Assembly (NCBI GenBank): GCA_023391315.1
Contig: JAEWBD010000204.1
Span: forward strand, 1-21,597
Reading direction: 5' to 3'
DNA from: Bacteroidota bacterium
GTDB taxonomy: Bacteria > Bacteroidota > Bacteroidia > Chitinophagales > Chitinophagaceae
DNA: 21,597 nucleotides
Under the pieces are notes generated by a model. The model was not told the origin of the DNA, did not search any database, and saw only the letters and a list, made by a program, of their open reading frames with translations. The translations under genes were made by a program, and so were the position numbers. Shown in pieces: positions 1 to 7,585 of the stretch; positions within the stretch are counted from its first letter, which is position 1; every line of letters begins with the position of its first letter.

Positions 1-28
1 CAGGGGTTCGAGTCCCCTCAGCTCCACC
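1..28 (+). ncRNA. ssrA: 3' end of an RNA gene, probably tmRNA (partial)
   Basis: The first bases form a T-arm (5-bp stem at 2-6/14-18 around loop TTCGAGT at 7-13), a 7-nt acceptor 3' strand CAGCTCC at 19-25, discriminator A at 26 and CC at 27-28. The last CCA base is not encoded, so CCA would be completed by the nucleotidyltransferase. The acceptor sequence matches the well-known 3' end of bacterial tmRNA (CAGCUCCA), whose 5' end is GGGGCUG; the U at position 70 would give the G3-U70 pair that alanyl-tRNA synthetase recognises. tmRNA rescues stalled ribosomes together with SmpB. A tRNA-Ala with the same acceptor stem cannot be excluded because the 5' part lies outside the window. Confidence 0.7.
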
Positions 29-30
29 TT

Positions 31-62
31 AAAAAGGCCTGCAAATTTTTGCAGGCCTTTTT
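31..62. terminator. Strong bidirectional intrinsic terminator
   Basis: A perfect inverted repeat pairs AAAAAGGCCTGCAAA (31-45) with TTTGCAGGCCTTTTT (48-62). The GC-rich core is flanked by an A-run on one side and a T-run on the other, so it reads as a rho-independent terminator in both directions. It sits directly after the RNA gene and about 50 bp beyond the stop codon of the convergent GH15 gene, so it can serve both. Confidence 0.88.
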
Positions 63-109
63 ATTAGCTAAAAGCACAGATAAATTTGTGCATTTGTGGC
101 AGATGATAT

Positions 110-2470
110 TTATATAACTGTTACAGAAAAATTCTTTCCTTCCCAACGGTTGGCACCAATCCAGAAAAAAGTAAAATCCAGTTTACCTGTTTCAACAGCC
201 TGAATATTTATATCAACATAAAATAGTCCAACAGTGGTGTTGTTTGTTAGTATAACATTAACCGTTTTCCAGTTATCAAACGTCCAGCTAACATTGGCTG
301 CAGCAAGCAATTCAATCCTTAATATTCTTTCTTTCCTGAATTGCGCCACCTGGTTAGTGAACCTCCACACGGTTATCAATGATGCTGTTTTTTGTTTGAT
401 ATAACGTTGCAGTGTTGCTTCCGGCATATCAAACACTTTCCTGTTTTTTAATGAAGCGCTTAGCTTTATGTATTCAGCATGTGCCCAGGTAAGCGGAATG
501 GCGGAGCCTGTATGTTTGCCAAAATAAAGGTCCTTTTCTGGTATGCTTTCTGTGTCCCATATTTGTTCAGGCAATAAACTGTGATCTGAAAATCTTTCCA
601 TCGCCTGTATAAGCTCTTTTGCATAAGCTAAATTGCCCGCGGCAATTTCATAATGTGCCCGCTCTCCCGTAAGCAGCGGCCAGGCCCGGCCAATGCCTGC
701 TACATTATAAGCATTGCCTGCTGTATCCTCCCCATAACCATCATTTACATAACGATGCCAGCTATCGCCATAAGGTGTGGTTACTTTCAGCATGGCATCA
801 ATCAATTTTATCGTATCAAGAATTTTAGGATCGTTGGGTGCACGCAATCCAAAGCGGACCAACGCCAGCACATCAACACATATCAATTCATTTAATAAAA
901 TTTTACCATTGCCATCTATGTGATTTTTCAGTGCAATCGTTTTATCGCCTAATTCATTTGCCGGAATGTTATAAGGGTTAATGCGTATGTAATACCCGTC
1001 TATATTGTATTGCTTTGCAAGCGGAGTATTGGTTACGTATGTCCAGTATTCAATATTGTCGTTCCAGTAATCTGCTGTTTCGAGGCAATAGGTTGCCAAT
1101 GCAGGTTCATCGTTTTCTTCGGCGAGTTTTGCGGCGGCAAGCAATGCCGCAATTTGCGTTGCCATCGTAAAAGGCGTATAGCCTTTTTCTTCTTCCCACC
1201 TGTCTTGCTGTGTGTATGGCCCGTTAAGTAAGATAAATTCAATTGCTTTTTTTATGCCGGGCCAGTAACGCCCCATTCTTTCTTTGCTGATGGCATTATG
1301 CACATTGCATTTATCAATGAGAAGAATGGGCAGGGCTGTTTGATCCATTTGTATGCCTTTCCAGTATGGCATTCCGGACAGCCACATATTCTGAGGCCAA
1401 CTTCCGTCGGCTTGTTGCGTACTCATTAAATAGTTTAATACACGCAATGCATCTTCATGCACTTTTAATGCAATAAAACCGTTGGCTGTTTCGCAAAGAT
1501 CGCGTGGCCATACCACATGATATCCACCCCTGTGCGAATCGTCTTTTGATGATCCCCAGGGGATAGAAAGGCTTGCAATAATACCGCCCGGAAAAGCTTT
1601 GGCTTCATGCATTCTTAATACAGCAGCACTTTCGCGATAAATTTTTCCTTTCAGGTTATACAAACCCTGCAGCCATTGCAGCCATGATTGTACATATATT
1701 TTTTTAGCCGATTCAAAGCCTTCCAGTATGCTGCCCCATGCATGCAATGCCGCTTCTGCTGTATTTATTCCAAAGCCTGTTGCCAGCACGAATTCTGAGC
1801 CTTCAGATAAATCTATTTCGCCAATTAACGCGGTATTGCCGCTTGCCGCATAATCATATTCCCATGTGATTGTTTTATGTTCATTCAAATCTGTCCAGCC
1901 ATCTGAAACGCCAACATAGCCTGCAGAACATTTTGACCATTTTGCAGAACAGGCAACAGCTAATGCAAGGCCTTTATGTTCGGCAAACAGCATTTTAATC
2001 CCCTTGTATTCGCCAACCCAGGCATTATTATTATTGCCTTCATTATTTAAATGCGGCGCTATCAATGCATATAATTGTAATGATGCGTTTTTTGCTTGTT
2101 TAAATTGCACACGCTGAAGCACTGTGTTTCTTAAAGGGTCGCAGATAATCTCTTTTTTTAGCTGGTATTTCTTATGAATACAGGTATTAATTATCTGATA
2201 GCAGGGAACGCCCGGTTTTATTGTTTTTGTTACATGCTTTGTATGGCGCTTTTCTTCTGAAAAAAAATCTTTTCCATCAGCTACAAGAAATTCCATGTCG
2301 CGGATGCAGGCAATATCTTCTCTTGGAAAATATATTTCATTTAATATGCCATGACTTAATGTAAATGTTACTGAAGAAGAAGTGTTAATTGCTTTGCCAA
2401 TGCCGGATTTGGCGCCTGAAGTCCATTTGGGTGAAACACCCGGTGCACCCGGTGCGTGTTGTTGCTGCAT
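110..2470 (-). CDS. GH15 glucoamylase-type glycoside hydrolase (glucan 1,4-alpha-glucosidase)
   Basis: This 786-aa protein has the layout of bacterial family 15 glycoside hydrolases. An N-terminal beta-rich domain (about 1-270, opening with the typical APGAPG..PKWTS.AKSG stretch) precedes an (alpha/alpha)6 catalytic barrel (about 285-690) and a short beta-rich C-terminal domain. Visible family motifs are VWPRDL (about 318-323), MPYWKGIQMDQTALP (about 367-381), RWEEEKGYTP (about 424-433, containing the predicted general acid Glu) and LLPEQIWD (about 630-638, containing the predicted catalytic base Glu). The family releases glucose from alpha-glucan ends by inversion. No signal peptide or lipobox is present, so the enzyme is predicted to be cytoplasmic, acting on glycogen or imported oligosaccharides. 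Some GH15 members are trehalases or glucodextranases, so the substrate is not certain. The start has no clear Shine-Dalgarno, as is normal in Bacteroidota. Confidence 0.9.
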   Translation of the reverse strand: MQQQHAPGAPGVSPKWTSGAKSGIGKAINTSSSVTFTLSHGILNEIYFPREDIACIRDMEFLVADGKDFFSEEKRHTKHVTKTIKPGVPCYQIINTCIHKKYQLKKEIICDPLRNTVLQRVQFKQAKNASLQLYALIAPHLNNEGNNNNAWVGEYKGIKMLFAEHKGLALAVACSAKWSKCSAGYVGVSDGWTDLNEHKTITWEYDYAASGNTALIGEIDLSEGSEFVLATGFGINTAEAALHAWGSILEGFESAKKIYVQSWLQWLQGLYNLKGKIYRESAAVLRMHEAKAFPGGIIASLSIPWGSSKDDSHRGGYHVVWPRDLCETANGFIALKVHEDALRVLNYLMSTQQADGSWPQNMWLSGMPYWKGIQMDQTALPILLIDKCNVHNAISKERMGRYWPGIKKAIEFILLNGPYTQQDRWEEEKGYTPFTMATQIAALLAAAKLAEENDEPALATYCLETADYWNDNIEYWTYVTNTPLAKQYNIDGYYIRINPYNIPANELGDKTIALKNHIDGNGKILLNELICVDVLALVRFGLRAPNDPKILDTIKLIDAMLKVTTPYGDSWHRYVNDGYGEDTAGNAYNVAGIGRAWPLLTGERAHYEIAAGNLAYAKELIQAMERFSDHSLLPEQIWDTESIPEKDLYFGKHTGSAIPLTWAHAEYIKLSASLKNRKVFDMPEATLQRYIKQKTASLITVWRFTNQVAQFRKERILRIELLAAANVSWTFDNWKTVNVILTNNTTVGLFYVDINIQAVETGKLDFTFFWIGANRWEGKNFSVTVI

Positions 2471-2683
2471 AATAAAACTAAGTTTTTATAAGCTGGATAT
2501 ATTAATCCTGATGCATTACGTGGCAGGAAAAATTGGGCATCTACTCTTTATTACATGTTTGTTTTTATCTTCTTTTTCTTTTTAATGCTCCAAAAAAATC
2601 CAACAAGCTGCTGCAATAAAAGCAACACAAATAAATAATATTTGTTTAAATCCTAATGGTTCTTTTTAGTTAAATCACTTTAA

Positions 2684-3130
2684 TTATAAAAAAAGTTTAG
2701 GATGCCGGAAGAGGTAAGGCAATAATGTTAAAGCGAGTATGCCGCTTAATATTACAAAGCCTGCGACCAATCCATGATTGCCGTAAAATGCGGCCTGGCT
2801 TTTATCGGAATGCAGGAATGCTGTTATGCATATAACTGCAATAATGATAACTGTTATGACAACATCATAACTTTTAAAGCTGTTGCTTTTTGCAAACAGG
2901 TAAAAGAACATACCCGTTAACGTTAAAACAATCATAGTTGCGAATGTTATAGAGAAGAAATTGAACCAGGCCGCAGGTTCGTAATTGGTGATGCTTCTGA
3001 AAATAACTTCATAAATAACATTAATAAGTGTTGCTGCCATGCCTGTAAGCGCACCGGCCAGCAAGGCTTTTGAGAAGGCTGGGAAATATTCAGGTTCTTT
3101 CATAACTATATATTTAAATGAACTAATCAT
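2684..3130 (-). CDS. Small four-helix integral membrane protein, function unknown
   Basis: The 148-aa product is almost entirely hydrophobic. Four probable membrane helices are visible, at about residues 20-42, 58-82, 90-107 and 117-141, separated by short polar loops (SITNYEPAAW; KSNSFKSYD; HSDKSQAAFYGNHG). There is no signal peptide and no motif I recognise. Translation could start at 3130 or at a second ATG at 3103 (MKEPEYFPAF...), which removes nine residues; the second start gives a more conventional N-terminus. The gene lies 213 bp upstream of the GH15 gene on the same strand, too far to claim an operon. I do not assign a function. Confidence 0.7.
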   Translation of the reverse strand: MISSFKYIVMKEPEYFPAFSKALLAGALTGMAATLINVIYEVIFRSITNYEPAAWFNFFSITFATMIVLTLTGMFFYLFAKSNSFKSYDVVITVIIIAVICITAFLHSDKSQAAFYGNHGLVAGFVILSGILALTLLPYLFRHPKLFL

Positions 3131-3828
3131 TACTTAATGCAATGCAGCGAGGTGTTTATCTTTCAAATAAGCAGGTTGATTGTTACTATTATCATACAAT
3201 CGTTGTTCCAAAACGTATAATCTTTTATTCACCCGTTTAAGAAAGCAGTGCAAAAGCATGAATATTGCGGTATTGTTGTATTAGCGGCCGAAAAAAAATT
3301 ATACAGCTCGTTATTTTAACAATGTGTAACAGCAGTAGTATTACTCAATATTTACAATTAGTGTATAATTTTCGGTACATGTTGTATGCGATAGATGATA
3401 CATGGGCTTATGCAACAACTGCTCTTAGTAAAATGAAGATGTTACCTGTTATCAGACATTGTCGCGATAGTATTATACCTCATTGCAATGATATATACTG
3501 GCTATTTTTTTCTAAAAAAAGCGAGGATCAATTCACATCGGGTCATGTTCCGCGCTGCGCAATAGGGTTATCCATCTATCTATGCAACATTTTTAAGCAG
3601 CAATACATTTTCAGGCGTGCCGGAAAAGCCTTTGGTGCCAACTGGAATGCATTTGCATTTAGCCTCTCCATGCCTTTGGCCGCAGTTACAACATGTTTAT
3701 TTCAAAATATAAATAATCTATAACTAAATCATCATAAAGATTCTTTATTATTTAATTATTAAGTATCCTGTTTTTGTCATTTATTTTTTACGTTTGGCTT
3801 GTTACAAACATTGCCATCATTTATAACT
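3131..3828. other. About 700-bp stretch without a convincing gene
   Basis: The divergent gap between the small membrane protein gene (-) and the phospholipase gene (+). Only the phospholipase promoter candidate near its right edge is clear. A + strand open frame at 3265-3723 begins with TTG, has an atypical composition rich in Cys, Ile and Tyr, and resembles no family I know. The part from about 3540 to 3710 is more GC-rich than its surroundings; on the - strand it contains a short frame (about 31 aa, MERLNANAFQLAPKAF...) with normal-looking codon use, which could be a gene remnant or a repeated element. Confidence 0.45.
3789..3796 (+). promoter_or_regulatory. Candidate Bacteroidota -7 promoter element for the phospholipase gene
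   Basis: TACGTTTG matches the Bacteroidota -7 consensus TAnnTTTG exactly and lies 32 bp before the ATG at 3829, so a transcript would begin near 3802 with a leader of about 27 nt. A TTTG at 3773-3776 is nearby but at about 12 bp spacing, shorter than the usual 19-21 bp, so the -33 box is weak. Confidence 0.4.
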
Positions 3829-6345
3829 ATGACAGACAGAAGGATATTTCTTAAAAAAGCTGCATTGCTATCAGGCGGCATGGGTTTAATAGGCAAATTG
3901 CCGGCATCTATACAAAAAGCATTTGCCATCAATCCCGCTGCAGGTTCCACTTATCTTGATGCAGAACATATTGTTTTCCTTATGCAGGAAAACCGTTCAT
4001 TCGATCATTGTTATGGAACCTTGCAAGGTGTTCGCGGCTTCAATGATCCAAGGGCTATATCGCTTCCTAATAAAAATAAAGTATGGGCGCAAACCAATGC
4101 TGAAGGTGAAACCTACACGCCATTCAGGCTTGATATAAAAGACAGCAAAATAACCTGGCTGGGTTCTTTGCCGCATAGCTGGGACGACATGACGATGGCA
4201 AGAAATGAAGGGCATCATGATAAATGGCTTGATGCAAAAAGATCAGGACGTAAGGAATGTAAAAACATGCCCTTAACCATGGGGCATTTTACACGGGATG
4301 ACATTCCTTTTTATTATGCGCTGGCCGATGCTTTTACCATATGCGACCAGCATTTTTGCGGATCACTCACGGGCACCACGCCCAACCGCCTGCATTTCTG
4401 GACGGGTACCATTCGTGAAAAACATGATGAGCATGTAATTGCCAATGTATATAATTCTGATGTTGATTATGGTAAAGAAGCAAGCTGGAAAACTTTTCCT
4501 GAGTACCTGGAAGAAAATAATATTTCCTGGAAAATTTATCAGAATGAAGTAAGCATAGACACAGGCTTTGAAGGTGAAGAAGAAGACTGGCTGGCAAATT
4601 TTACCGACAATCCTATTGAATGGTTTAAACAGTTCAATATTCGTTTTGCAAAAGGCCACATGACTTACTTGCAAAAGGCCATTCACACACTGCCGGAGAA
4701 AATAAAAATGTTGCAGGAAACAATAAGTAAACTGCCTGCTGATGATGCAACACTTCCCGACTTAAAAAAGCAACTTGAAAACCTGCAGCATAAATACGAT
4801 TATGTAAAAGATGCAATTAATAAATACACGCCCGAAAACTTCGAAAAGCTTTCATCATTACAAAAAAACCTGCATGAAAAAGCGTTTTGCAATAACAGCA
4901 ACGATGCAGATTACCGCAGCCTTGAAACCATTACGTATGATGATAATGGCACAACACGAACCATGCAAATTCCTAAAGGCGATGTATTATATCAATTAAG
5001 GCAGGATGTAAAGACCGGCCGGTTACCAACTGTTTCATGGATTGTGGCGCCTTCCAATTTCTCCGATCATCCCGGTTCGCCCTGGTATGGCGCATGGTAT
5101 TTAAGTGAAGTGTTTGATATACTCACACAAAACCCCGAAGTGTGGAAGAAAACCATTTTCATTTTAAACTATGATGAGAATGATGGTTACTTCGATCATG
5201 TGCCGCCGTTTGTTCCACCAAACCCGTATAAAGAAAACAGCGGCAAAGTTTCCGCTTCCATCAATACAAAAGAAGAATTTGTAAGCAAACAGCAAAGCTG
5301 GCTGCAGAAAGATGCAAAACGCATGTCAGAACAGGCGGAAGGCCCGGTAGGGCTGGGTTTCAGGGTACCGCTTGTAATTGCATCGCCGTGGAGTCGTGGC
5401 GGATGGGTTAATTCAGAAGTATGCGATCTTACTTCACCCATACAATTCATGGAACATTTTCTTTCTCATAAAACCGGCAGGAAAATTTATTCAAATGAAG
5501 TGAATGGTTTCAGAAGGGCTGTTTGCGGAAATCTTACTTCTGTATTCAGGCCGTATAATGGTGAGGATATTACTTTGCCAGCGCCTGTTGACAGAATTCC
5601 CTTTTTGGAAAGCATTCATAAAGCGCAGTTTAAAGCGTTGCCATCAGGCTATAAAAAATTAACGAATGCAGAAGTTGCAGCATTGAATGCAAACACCGCA
5701 GCTTTACCATTCATGCCAAAGCAGGAAAAGGGCACACGCCCGGCCTGCGCTATACCATACCAGTTATATGTTGAAGGCAAACTCAAAAACAATGTATTCA
5801 GTTTGCAGTTTGACAACAAGAAAGATTTGTTCGGTGATAAAACCACCGGTGTGCCTTTTATTGTTTATAATCTTTTAAATGATTTGCCACCAAGAAATTA
5901 CGTGGTGTTGCCCGGAGATACAATCACCGATGAATGGACTGTAAATGCTGATGGTAATTATCATTTACGTGTAAACGGGCCTAACGGATTTTACAGGGAA
6001 TTTATTGGTAATAAGAATAAAACCTTGCCTGAAGTTGTTTGCAATTATCAGCAGGCCGGTGCAGCCAAAGGCTTATCAGGCAATATTGAGTTGAGCATAA
6101 AAAATATGTCTGCGCAAAAGCAGGTCATTGAAATCATTGATAATGCTTATAAAACAGGAACCATCACACAAACGCTATCGCCAGATGCAATTATAACTAT
6201 CCCTGTCAATCTTAATGAAAGCAGTAACTGGTATGATGTGAGTGTAAAAATAAAAGGCAATAAAATATATGAAATACGATATGCCGGTCATGTGGAAACA
6301 GGCAGGGAAAGTATTACAGACCCTTTAATGGGTGGTTTGGTATAG
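3829..6345 (+). CDS. Tat-exported phosphocholine-type phospholipase C
   Basis: An 838-aa bacterial phospholipase C of the phosphoesterase (AcpA/PLC) family. The upstream in-frame TTG at 3799 is rejected: the ATG at 3829 gives MTDRRIFLKKAALLSG, a clean twin-arginine signal (RR at residues 4-5) with cleavage near residue 33, after AFA. The metallo-phosphoesterase core shows E54-N55-R56 (ENRSFDH), the GTTPNR motif (T183/T184, one being the likely nucleophile by family analogy) and D449-E450-N451-D452 (YDENDGYFDH). A helical, probably coiled-coil insertion occupies about 275-355. Two C-terminal beta-sandwich domains of the DUF756 type span about 640-730 and 735-835. The enzyme should hydrolyse phosphatidylcholine or sphingomyelin-like lipids outside the cytoplasm, releasing phosphorylated head groups. 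It is transcribed alone; a short hairpin follows the stop. Confidence 0.9.
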   Translation: MTDRRIFLKKAALLSGGMGLIGKLPASIQKAFAINPAAGSTYLDAEHIVFLMQENRSFDHCYGTLQGVRGFNDPRAISLPNKNKVWAQTNAEGETYTPFRLDIKDSKITWLGSLPHSWDDMTMARNEGHHDKWLDAKRSGRKECKNMPLTMGHFTRDDIPFYYALADAFTICDQHFCGSLTGTTPNRLHFWTGTIREKHDEHVIANVYNSDVDYGKEASWKTFPEYLEENNISWKIYQNEVSIDTGFEGEEEDWLANFTDNPIEWFKQFNIRFAKGHMTYLQKAIHTLPEKIKMLQETISKLPADDATLPDLKKQLENLQHKYDYVKDAINKYTPENFEKLSSLQKNLHEKAFCNNSNDADYRSLETITYDDNGTTRTMQIPKGDVLYQLRQDVKTGRLPTVSWIVAPSNFSDHPGSPWYGAWYLSEVFDILTQNPEVWKKTIFILNYDENDGYFDHVPPFVPPNPYKENSGKVSASINTKEEFVSKQQSWLQKDAKRMSEQAEGPVGLGFRVPLVIASPWSRGGWVNSEVCDLTSPIQFMEHFLSHKTGRKIYSNEVNGFRRAVCGNLTSVFRPYNGEDITLPAPVDRIPFLESIHKAQFKALPSGYKKLTNAEVAALNANTAALPFMPKQEKGTRPACAIPYQLYVEGKLKNNVFSLQFDNKKDLFGDKTTGVPFIVYNLLNDLPPRNYVVLPGDTITDEWTVNADGNYHLRVNGPNGFYREFIGNKNKTLPEVVCNYQQAGAAKGLSGNIELSIKNMSAQKQVIEIIDNAYKTGTITQTLSPDAIITIPVNLNESSNWYDVSVKIKGNKIYEIRYAGHVETGRESITDPLMGGLV

Positions 6346-6378
6346 CCGATTGTCAAATTATACAACGTTGTAATCGGC
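6345..6378 (+). terminator. Possible hairpin terminator after the phospholipase gene
   Basis: GCCGATT (6345-6351, starting in the stop codon) pairs with AATCGGC (6372-6378). The loop region contains a second small palindrome, ACAACGTTGT (6362-6371). There is no T-run after the stem, so this is a weak terminator candidate. Confidence 0.35.
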
Positions 6379-6433
6379 CATCAGGTTGCCGCAACAGCCA
6401 GTCGTATTTAAATTGATTAATTTTACATTTTTT

Positions 6434-6470
6434 ATAGACAAAATCTATATCTGCTATACCCGGTGATTGT
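6434..6470 (+). promoter_or_regulatory. Candidate OxyR operator upstream of oxyR
   Basis: The known OxyR recognition pattern is four ATAG/CTAT quartets spaced by 7 bp. Here ATAG (6434-6437), CTAT (6445-6448), ATAC (6456-6459) and TTGT (6467-6470) occur at exactly 7-bp intervals. The first half-site is perfect, the third quartet has one mismatch and the fourth two, giving 13 of 16 matches. It lies 67 bp before the oxyR ATG and abuts a -7-like TACATTTT (6424-6431), a position that fits autoregulation. Confidence 0.6.
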
Positions 6471-6536
6471 AGCGGCCATAAGCGTATCAACCATACACTT
6501 AGGCATACCCACTATCACTGCGCACAATTCACTGTA

Positions 6537-7469
6537 ATGACATTTACCCAGCTTGAATATATTGTTGCCTTAGATGCACACCGGCATTTTGCAGAAGCTG
6601 CGGCGCAGTGTTTTATAACGCAGCCCACGCTCAGCATGCAGGTGCAGAAACTGGAAGAAGAATTAGGCGTAAAAATCTTCGACCGCAGCAAACAGCCTGT
6701 TTTACCCACAGATCCGGGCATTGAAATAATTGAACACGCCAAAAAGATTTTAGCAGAAAGAGATGCATTGAATGAAATGATCAATGCGAAAAAAGACCTT
6801 GTAAAAGGAGAATTAAAGCTCGGCATCATCCCAACACTGGCGCCTTACCTGCTGCCTTTATTCATTCCATCCTTCACTAAAAAACATGAGCAGATAAAAC
6901 TGGTGATAAATGAACTAACAACAAACAACATTATCGCTAATCTCCGCCAGGGTAAAATTGATGCTGGCATTCTTGTTACGCCTTTAAACGAAACCGGCGT
7001 GAAAGAAGATGTGTTGTTTTATGAAGAGATGCTGGCTTATGTTTCAAAGAACAATGCTGTTTATAAGAAAACATATTTGTTGCCAAAAGATATTGATCCC
7101 GACAAATTATTATTGTTGCAGGAAGGGCATTGTTTCCGTTCGCAGATGGTGCAGTTGTGCGAATTGCAAAAATCAAAAACACATTCGCATTTTGAATACG
7201 AGGCCGGCAGTTTTGAAACCCTGCGCCGCATGGTTGAACTGAACGACGGCATTACCATTTTACCTGAACTGGCCACACTTGATATGACAGCAGCACAAAA
7301 AAACCACCTGCGTTATTTTAAAGCGCCGGTGCCGGTGCGGGAAGTAAGCATTGTCACACACCGCAACTATTCAAAACGCCGCCTTATCGATGAATTAAAA
7401 AAAGAAATTTTACTGGCTGTGCCCGACAAATTAAAAAAGAACAGGAAAGTAATGGTAGTACCCGTTTAA
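6537..7469 (+). CDS. oxyR: OxyR, LysR-family peroxide-sensing transcriptional regulator
   Basis: A 310-aa LysR-type regulator. The N-terminal winged helix-turn-helix (about 1-60; FAEAAAQCFITQPTLSMQVQKLEEELG) is followed by a linker helix and the periplasmic-binding-like sensor domain (about 90-300). The peroxide-sensing segment LLLLQEGHCFRSQMVQLCEL keeps both redox cysteines, at Cys199 and Cys208, the same numbers and spacing as in E. coli OxyR, where peroxide drives a disulfide between them. This separates it from generic LysR proteins and CysB/BenM-type sensors. The ATG at 6537 gives the family-standard MTFTQLEYIVAL start. The gene is alone; a candidate OxyR operator lies upstream. No classic target (katalase, ahpC or dps) is in the window. 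A weak 5-bp hairpin (7480-7496) follows. Confidence 0.92.
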   Translation: MTFTQLEYIVALDAHRHFAEAAAQCFITQPTLSMQVQKLEEELGVKIFDRSKQPVLPTDPGIEIIEHAKKILAERDALNEMINAKKDLVKGELKLGIIPTLAPYLLPLFIPSFTKKHEQIKLVINELTTNNIIANLRQGKIDAGILVTPLNETGVKEDVLFYEEMLAYVSKNNAVYKKTYLLPKDIDPDKLLLLQEGHCFRSQMVQLCELQKSKTHSHFEYEAGSFETLRRMVELNDGITILPELATLDMTAAQKNHLRYFKAPVPVREVSIVTHRNYSKRRLIDELKKEILLAVPDKLKKNRKVMVVPV

Positions 7470-7585
7470 TGATATTATTATTGCAGTAAAAGCAATCTTC
7501 CCGGCCGCAAATCGTTTACTAAGAATACTGCAAATTTTAAAATAATTTCAGCCTTTATTCAGTTAATAATTAGAATATTTGCCGC

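Noticed and set aside
3265..3723. 152-aa open frame on the + strand
   Set aside because: TTG start, Cys/Ile/Tyr-rich composition unlike neighbouring genes, no recognisable motif and no supporting promoter; treated as chance.
3799..3828. Upstream TTG start for the phospholipase
   Set aside because: It would lie at the predicted transcription start and would push the twin-arginine motif inward by ten residues; the ATG at 3829 gives a standard Tat signal.
4363..4686. 107-aa - strand frame inside the phospholipase gene
   Set aside because: Shadow of a well-supported gene, with atypical composition.
6976..7276. Several small frames on both strands inside oxyR
   Set aside because: All are shadows of the OxyR reading frame, which keeps both sensor cysteines.
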